Assembly (NCBI GenBank): GCA_019649035.1
Contig: BMAT01002164.1
Span: 1 to 21,814 of the forward strand
Direction: 5' to 3'
DNA from: Elysia marginata
Lineage: Eukaryota; Mollusca; Gastropoda; Plakobranchidae
DNA: 21,814 nucleotides
In this document: in pieces, positions 9,855 to 17,700 of the stretch
How positions within the stretch are numbered: the stretch's first letter is position 1
Layout of the letters: each line of letters opens with the position of its first letter
Position numbers and translations under genes: made by a program
Notes under the pieces: generated by a model
Told to the model about the DNA's origin: nothing
Database searches by the model: none
What the model saw: only the letters and a program-made list of their open reading frames with translations

Positions 9855-11072
9855 CTCCTATTCTACTAATCTACTAGATCCAATTGATTAGCCTAAAATT
9901 ATATATTGTTCTGGGATAGAATTAAAACTATAAGAAGACCATGCTTACCTAGAGCTACTCTGATTTTATTGCTTAAAACTTCAGAAGGCACTTCAGTTAA
10001 TCAGAATAGAATGGGGAAATCGTTAACCCTGTGTAGCATTCAAAGACTTGTTAGATTGCCATTAAAAAAAAAAAAAAAGTTATTTTTCATATTATTTAAC
10101 ACCTGAAGGTGAGTTGCATGTTGGTAAGTTTCCATGCAAATACTTTAGGGTTTGATGATACACAATGATTTGTATTTATACACTTTGAACATAACCATTG
10201 ATACAAATTTTTTTTTTATTAAAAAGAGGAGCAAATTTTGTTGGTTTTTTTTTTTTTTTTTGCATTCATAAAATGTTTAAAAAATTACGAATAGGCTACA
10301 AACTAAATTATACTTTTGTAAACAATCTCTTACCCCATACAAATGAAAAATAAAAAATTACAAAAAAAGTTAGTAACAATAAAATGTCTTGCAACCAGTC
10401 AAAATGAGTCTTAAATCATAATTGGAAAGTAGTAAGATATTGGTATCACAGAAACGCTTATTTTTTCTACTTTAAAATCAAATGTACAGAAAAGCTCTAT
10501 CATGCCTCTGTGTGAAGTTATAGCCATTTGAAGTCAGCAGAGTTAGGACTTGTGAAATTTCAAAAAAGGGAAAAATAATTGCTGTTAAAGTTTGGACAGC
10601 TATAACTGTGTAAAGTTCTTGGTACCCATATCAATTAAATTTAAACATATAAAACATAAAATTTCATCATGAGTTAGGTGTGAAACCTGTTCAGAAATGG
10701 TTTAAACATCAATAACTAAAATTTTAAAATAAATTGACTATGAACACCAACTTAACTTTGAAAGCCTATATCTCAAAACTAAACCTTGTGACTTAAAACT
10801 CATTTGGACAGAGTGCGAGAAAAATAAGTAATGTGTAGAGAAAATAGAATGAACTTAAACTTTTCATTAAAGAGAAATATTTATCAACAAATACAACATA
10901 ACACTTTCTTAACATGTTTGTATCAAATAGCTTTAGATTTCTTTGCAATCTCAGTAACTTTGTCCACCCCAGAAGATTAAAAAAAATAAATAAAGAATAC
11001 ATCCATTAATATTATTTTCTTTGGGGAAGAGCTTTACAGTACTAAAATCAATCTGATTCAACAAAAGAATGC
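9855..11072. other. AT-rich stretch; possible 3' flank of the phosphatase gene
   Basis: Long A and T runs (about 10064-10077 and 10244-10260). No recognisable coding frame. The side next to 11073 could be 3' UTR if a distal poly(A) site is used. Confidence 0.4.
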
Positions 11073-11078
11073 TTTATT
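11073..11078 (-). terminator. Candidate poly(A) signal AATAAA for the phosphatase gene
   Basis: On the minus strand AATAAA lies 479 nt past the stop codon and is followed within 12 nt by a T/GT-rich stretch (TTCTTTTGTTG), the usual layout of a cleavage site. A second AATAAA at 11516-11521 lies only 36 nt after the stop and has no GT-rich element behind it. Such hexamers are frequent by chance in this AT-rich DNA. Confidence 0.35.
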
Positions 11079-11556
11079 ATGCACAATTGCACTTTAGACT
11101 GTATTAAGCTTACTCATAAAACCCTCCAGTAAGTACTGGAAATGTATAATGAAGTGATCCAAAGGTGATTGCTGGATTCTCACACAACCAAAGTATTTTC
11201 ATCTAGCTTGACTAGGTACTTTGTATTCTCACCAAATCAATTAGAAAGAAAGTTAGTCGTCTTTTGTTGCTCACACTTTCAAGCATGCTTAGATTTTGAG
11301 TAAAAAAAAAACAAAGTACTAAATGAGTATGGCCTAAACTTTTATGAAACATTTAGCTACTCGTGCTTTTTACCTCATCTTATACCTTGAAAGAAAGCTT
11401 TTGATACAGGATCATAAATTTCAAATAGCTAGAATGAGCAAAAATCATTCATAATTTTTCAATATTGTATCTCATGTCGTTCTGTTGATTCAAGACAAAG
11501 GAATTATTTTTTTCCTTTATTTCTAAGTTGCATGTCTACCATGGATGTATGTACCT
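11079..11556 (-). other. Putative 3' UTR of the phosphatase gene
   Basis: The stretch between the stop codon and the preferred poly(A) signal. It is AT-rich, with no competing open frame. Extent is inferred from signal position only. Confidence 0.4.
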
Positions 11557-11757
11557 TCATTCGTGAACGGTCATCACATGGTTTTCATCTGGAACTGCCA
11601 GCACCACCTCAGTGAGACCCACTGATCCAAATTTGTTTTCAAACTGCGTGGATGGGCCTGTTTCTGCCTTGGGGTTTTCATTTTTCTCATGACTAATTGA
11701 CCAGCAAAGGATATCATTTTTACAGAGGGTTTTTCCAAAATGTGTCAAGGACAGCAC
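11557..11757 (-). CDS. Phospholipid phosphatase coding exon 6 (C-terminal tail)
   Basis: The acceptor is ATATTTTCATTTACAG with the exon starting at 11757; the TGA is at 11559-11557. It codes residues 257-322: the end of membrane segment 6, then a hydrophilic cytoplasmic tail of about 55 residues. LPP tails are poorly conserved, so assignment rests on the strong acceptor, correct phase (0), strand, and a length that brings the protein to family size. It is separated from exon 5 by a 3.3-kb intron filled with transposon debris, so an unseen alternative last exon cannot be excluded. Confidence 0.8.
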   Translation of the reverse strand: MLSLTHFGKTLCKNDILCWSISHEKNENPKAETGPSTQFENKFGSVGLTEVVLAVPDENHVMTVHE

Positions 11758-14700
11758 CTGTAAATGAAAATATAAGATATAAGCTTGGCCATTTTAACCA
11801 TTATACAGTTCTAAATATATAAAGACACAAGCTAGGTTCACTTTAGACTTATTAAACACTGCACCATGCATCTCCCCACCCCCAAACACGGAGGTGGTGG
11901 TTGATCACAAAAACCTTTCAGACAGGCAAAATGAAGGGTCAGTATCAGGATGGAATAGACACCCCAATTGATCATAAAAATTCCACTTAGACTCAATGGT
12001 GTAACGAACGGTTACCTACATAATGCATAATAGGAAAAGAAAAATACTTATTCTAAACTTATGATTGTAAGAAGCTGGCTTCAAAGCTAGGAGAGTCCCT
12101 ATAGAGATCTGTACTAGTGGATTTGCAAGGCTATCAGCCTATGATCTTCTGAGGAAATGTCCAACGTCAGAATAAGAGCCAAACACAGCTCTTGTAGAAT
12201 ATGGAGCAAGTTTTTGTCTTTGAATGATCAAAAATAAAATGGCTCCGAATCTCAGGTGTTTGGATGACTAAAAACATTTGCACTTTGGTTAAGGCTAAAG
12301 TGAAAAAGGGAAGGTCAAAATCTCATAAATGGCAAATTTTGTTTGGTTTTGTATTTCCAGAAGGAAGAAAGCTGGCCGAAAAAAAATACTGTAATGTTTG
12401 GTTGCGATGGTAACTGAGATTGAAAGCTGCTATTTTGTATTTTTCAACACATTTTGAATTGACGTTTCCCATTTGCTATTTGACCTAAAGCTATGAAACT
12501 TGGTGTGTGGTTTTTAACAGCTTTAATGAAAATTCATACAGATTGTTTTATGGTATCTTGAAAATCACAAAAAAAAAAGCTGCACATATCAAACATGTCA
12601 AACCCAAATGCATATTTTTTTGTTGAATAAGATATAGGATAGAGACAGGCACATTTTTTTTTCAAACTTTTGAAATTTTTACTGAAACCACAAACTTTTA
12701 GCTGCTTGGTGAGGCTAAAAGGCACTTGCTGAATAGCTAGGTCCACCCTCAAATTTTTCCAGCTCTCTCTCTCTCTCTCTCTCTCTGCCTCCTTTTCATG
12801 GCCAAATTACAAGTTGCTCGCGTGTGACTAAGTAATCTTGTCTGACTTGTACTGTGGTCTTGCAGCCAGCCGCCTTGAGGTTCACCTCTCAGACAGGCAG
12901 CTTGACAAGACTCCTGAAGAATCGCCGAAAAGTTTTGTCAGGGGACCATGGTTATGTTCAGCTATTGCAAGAAGCATTGAAAATACGACTTTCTTTACTA
13001 AAACTAATTTTGTTTTTGAACATTTTCTCCAGATCACACTGTGCACTTTCAATAGCATTCTGCATAGCATAGCAAAGGCAATAAAACAAGAGCTTAGTTC
13101 TGTTCTCAATAGGTAGCAGGTGTTGGTTGAGCAAAAGTTGTGGCGAGGGGTCTCATCAGTAGAGAAGCAATGGTTGATTGTAGCCATTAGTGCTGCCTTT
13201 ATTTTCTCATTCATGTCACTCTTTCTGATCACCCAGTCATAGTATTTCTGCAGTTTATCCTTTGTCGCTTTACAAGGGCGCCCACCGAGCAATGGTTGAT
13301 TGTAGCCGTTATTGCTGCCTTCATTTTCTCATTCATGTCACTCTTTCTGATCACCCAGTCATAGTATTTCTGCAGTTTATCCATTGTCGCTTTACAAGGG
13401 CGCCCACCGAGCTGAATATTTCTTTTGGAACAGTTGGCTAAGAGGGCCAGTCTCTTTGCAACATGATTGGTGCATTCTTCCTTGGACACTGGGTAGATTT
13501 TACGCTGTTGAGCCGCTGAGGCCTCAGCGTCTTCGTCTAATAGCATCATTGTGTAGCGCAGGCAATAATCATCTACAGATCTTGGCCATAGGAACTCAGC
13601 AGTGGCAACCTCCATGTGCCTGGTCGTGCCCACAAAGTTGGCACAGCAATCCGACTTGCGCTGGTTGTACCAGGTTTCGTAACGTCCAGCCAAGGGCACA
13701 TTAGCCTTTTACCATGCCTCTGTTGTCTCACATTGACAGAAGTTCTACATCAAAGACAAAGCCACTGACCACATTGATGAGCCATCCTACCCCTATCTTT
13801 GATGTGCAGCCTCTCTCCAACCACTAGCCATCGTAGCTAACACAGATATCAAGAACTGTATCTTGAGTCAGCTCAATATTGTCCTCCCTAGCATTCTCAG
13901 CTCAAACAATAGCCACAGCAGGTGAGGAGATCTGTTTCCGGGCAGCTTCGAATTTGGCATAAAATCTATCAGCGTACTTTAGAAATGTTTTTTGTGATGT
14001 CCAGGCAGATCCAAGTATTCACAAACGAGATTGAAGGTATCTGAGCCCATCCCTGCCATAATTGCCGCTGGCTAACTATGATTGCAACAGTTGTGAAATA
14101 CACCGTTAAACCCCAACAGCATACACAAATTGCTTGTTGATGTAAAACAAGTGGAAACACTGATAAGATCAAATAAAAGCAAAGCAGGCCTGATGACGTT
14201 ATAATACACATTTTACATATGTGTCAAGGCATTCACACTGGCAGATTTGACCCTTGTCTGGCTTCAGCCAACCAAGGCAGACCTACAGCCAATCAAAAGC
14301 AATGAGTGCTGCAGCCAGCTAGCACTGCAGTCCACCAAGGCATGATCTCACTATAGTAGACATTAATAAAGCAATTCCATTTTTTTCCAACGGCATACAT
14401 TGCTATGAATGGCTGTCGAATCAAAAATCCCTTTGAACTAAGCCAAACCAGGCTTGTCATGTTGAGCGAATGCTACGCTTTCAGTTGATACTCCGTTCTG
14501 AATGATTCCTCTGTAAGCAAGTGAGTTACGAGGGCAAGAATTTACGCATATTACCTAAAAATTGCAATTTTAAGGAAGTGGTTGTGACCAAATTTATAAA
14601 TTTTAAGAGGCTTGCAGGAAATATCAGGTCCTGAAACCAGTTTTACATGACAGAGAAATGGATTACATTGGATCCAGGTCCCAAAAACTCAGTTTTCACT

Positions 14701-17700
14701 GCTAAACATGGCCTTAATAGTCTGTTCTTTGTGGGTTGAAATTCCAAGGTTGAAAAAAAAATTAAAGGTAGCTGGGAAGCATGTGGGAGTCTTGTCCCTT
14801 TGAGTGCCATAAATTGAAATCTGAAACACTTGCTATGATTGGGTAGGGGGTCTCCTCTAAAGATCTTTAGCTATCAAACTCTAATGAAATATCTTATTTA
14901 TTTTTTCCAAATTTTCTAGCTATATTCTATGATATAGACTACTAAATTGTCTGAAATACACTTTGCCTTTTTATCTCCATTAGTTTTAATTACTAATACG
15001 TTTTGAATGTGATCGTATTTTAAGTAGTTTTAAATTGATGACTCACCATACTTGTTGAGACAGCAGCCCCTAAAACAGCTCCTGCCAGTACGTCACTCCA
15101 GTGATGCTTGTAGTCCGAGATGCGTGACAGACACGTGAAGAAAGCCAGAGCAAAAATGATCAACTGTGTGACAGGTTTGGCCAGCACGATTGTACGACAA
15201 GCTAGCCGGCCTTCCAGATACAGCTGGAGTACACAAGGGAAACAACCATAAAAACAGTGATTATTATGTTTCATATAATGAAGGCCACCAGAGAAAATAA
15301 AACAGAACTTTTTATGCAACTTGGCTATTACTCTGATCATTAACCTCATTCAGTCCGAAAACACACTCAGCCACTAAACTCATGTGGTTAGAATTGCCAT
15401 GGCTTTAAATCAGAGGATTACTTGATAAAGCCAAAAAAATTCTAATTACCATTTGGAAAAGAAATAATTAGTTCCTTATTTATTTCAAATTAATCATATT
15501 TATTAGCAAATTGTTTCTAATCAAATTTCTAATATTCTCAGCGTAATAAAAACTGGGGCAAAACATGTCTTCAGGTTAACAATTGAGGAAAGTATGAAGT
15601 TCTTTCTTCATAAGAAAGCTTTATGTTCACAGGGCTGAACAAAAAAAAGATGTCAGCTGCAACAAATGTTCTCTTAAAACTGAGACATATATCCAATAGC
15701 AGATCTAGGATGAAATGTATGTAAATATAGACTTGAAACCTATTAAATTTAAATTACTGGCAAAAAAAAAACCCAAAACAATGCACATCTTTGTCCCATA
15801 ATTGGGACAAATGGGAATAAATGGGGGTGTCTATAATAAAAACAGGCACAGAAACAAAAGGGTGGGTAAGATGAATATGATGATAATAGAGTAATACAGA
15901 ATATGATTAGATAGATTGATACAGAAGCACTTTTAAACCTGATATGTCGTAAAGAAAAAAAATAGAAATAGACAAGAGGTTGTCCAAGAGAGGGACAGGG
16001 GGGAAGGATTGAGATGGAAAGAGGCAACATGTAGATATTGATAGATAGATAGAAAGATGGATAAATAGGTCATCAAATATACACTGCAACAGACAGATGA
16101 AAAGATCAAATAGGATCAGAAAGATAGGTTGCACTTATTTGTTTTTGCTGGGTTTTTTTCCCTCACTGCCATGCAGAACTGCTGGTTGTAAAGAAAAAAA
16201 ATTCTGAGGCGCAAAAAAGTCAAACATCATGTTCCTAGGCTAACTCTAAGTCTTTAACTAAAAGCAGCCTGGAACTACTTTTGAAGCTATGGGACCGAAA
16301 TTAATACGTGTAACAGCTGATAGGACTTTTTCAGAGTAGAACTGAAGGATTTTTAGCAAAATTCATTCCCAAACTGAGTCATCTATACCTTTTTACTTAG
16401 CTTAAATCTATAATACAAATATGTAGCTAGACCACTTTCTCTCAAAAGTCTTTAAAAAATACATAAGCAATCCACAATCTATATAATTTTTTTACTAAAA
16501 AAAAACTTACTATTAGATAGACTGCACAGTAAACAGCAAACGATGAATGTCCTGACGGAAATGATAACCTTTGAAGAAATGAGAATAAATTGTGAAAAAA
16601 AAAAGTCTGCCATCATCACAATTGATTTTCTGGGTGGTAAAGAAAGCAGTTGTCACAGAGTTTATTATAGAAAGTTGTGTATTCAAAACCAACAGCTAAG
16701 GCGGGCTTACAAAGTTAAAATTATCCATTAAAAATTTTGAAATATCTACGTATATTTTCCAATCCAGACAGACGTAAGGTCACTAAAAAATTTCCCTTCA
16801 AGTTATTGCTGTTTTATAATAAGCTAATTTTGGGCATTTAAAAATAGTTAGTTTCGCTTATGAAATAAATGATCATAATTTTATAATTAATGCCCAATGA
16901 TTGAAATCATGCCTGTGCCTTTTTTATGTTTTTCTGTTGCTGGCAATGTTTAGCATACTGTACAGTATACATGCTACACAGTACAAATCATTGCAGTTTG
17001 AATCACCTAAAGTATTGATTTATCACATACTAAAAATAATGAGGCTCTACAGTAGCTTGGATTAAACAATCAATAAGCTTATTTTGTGCCTTATGAAAAT
17101 TTCATGCATTGCTTCATTTACTTTTAAATGATGAATTGTAAGATGCACCTAACTTCTCAAAGATATCATTTGAAACCACATCTATAGAGGTCAAATCAAC
17201 CCTATTCTCTCACAAGTACAGCTTTTGTACACAATGTTCATCAACCTCTTATTTCAAGCAGACAAAAAGACAAAAAATTCAATGAGAACTTTCCTTTTAT
17301 TATGACTCACCGAGCTTCTTTTAACATTTTGTCATCTGTTGACCTGCATTTGAATTCTGTAATATATCCCTTGGAACAATTTAGTTCATCTAAATTAGGA
17401 TCACACAGTGTAAGGAAGTGGGGTCTCAGCCGGCCAACAGAATGTTTCGCCAGTTCTGTGAGAAACTGTGTGACGACTGACCCAAAGATGAACACAGCCA
17501 GTGCATTGTAAGCTGCAGCCAGCCAGTAAACTTTCAGGCCATATGTTTTGGGGGTCACAATTAAAATAGGACTCCCACTGCGAAAAACATATTCCACCCC
17601 CAACATCTGAGAAGAAGAAAAAATTCACAGATAGCCATTCATGCCCTGAGTGAACATGTGTCATGTACTTGTAGGAGGAGACAAATATGGACTATGAGTC

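Noticed and set aside
12838-13116. Plus-strand frames of 92 and 72 codons
   Set aside because: They lie opposite the Mutator-like transposase relic, whose minus-strand reading shows clear family motifs; the plus-strand frames do not.
13384-13704. 106-codon plus-strand frame
   Set aside because: Antisense shadow of the transposase relic.
13969-14211. 80-codon minus-strand frame
   Set aside because: Not a separate gene; another frame of the same stretch yields the transposase-like TFNLVCEYLDLPGHHKK segment.
15749-16134. Two minus-strand frames rich in Ser, Ile, Phe and Leu
   Set aside because: Low-complexity translation of purine-rich and GATA-type intron sequence.
16954-16967. Perfect 14-bp palindrome ATACTGTACAGTAT
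   Set aside because: Short, within an intron, AT-rich; expected occasionally by chance and no partner site was seen.
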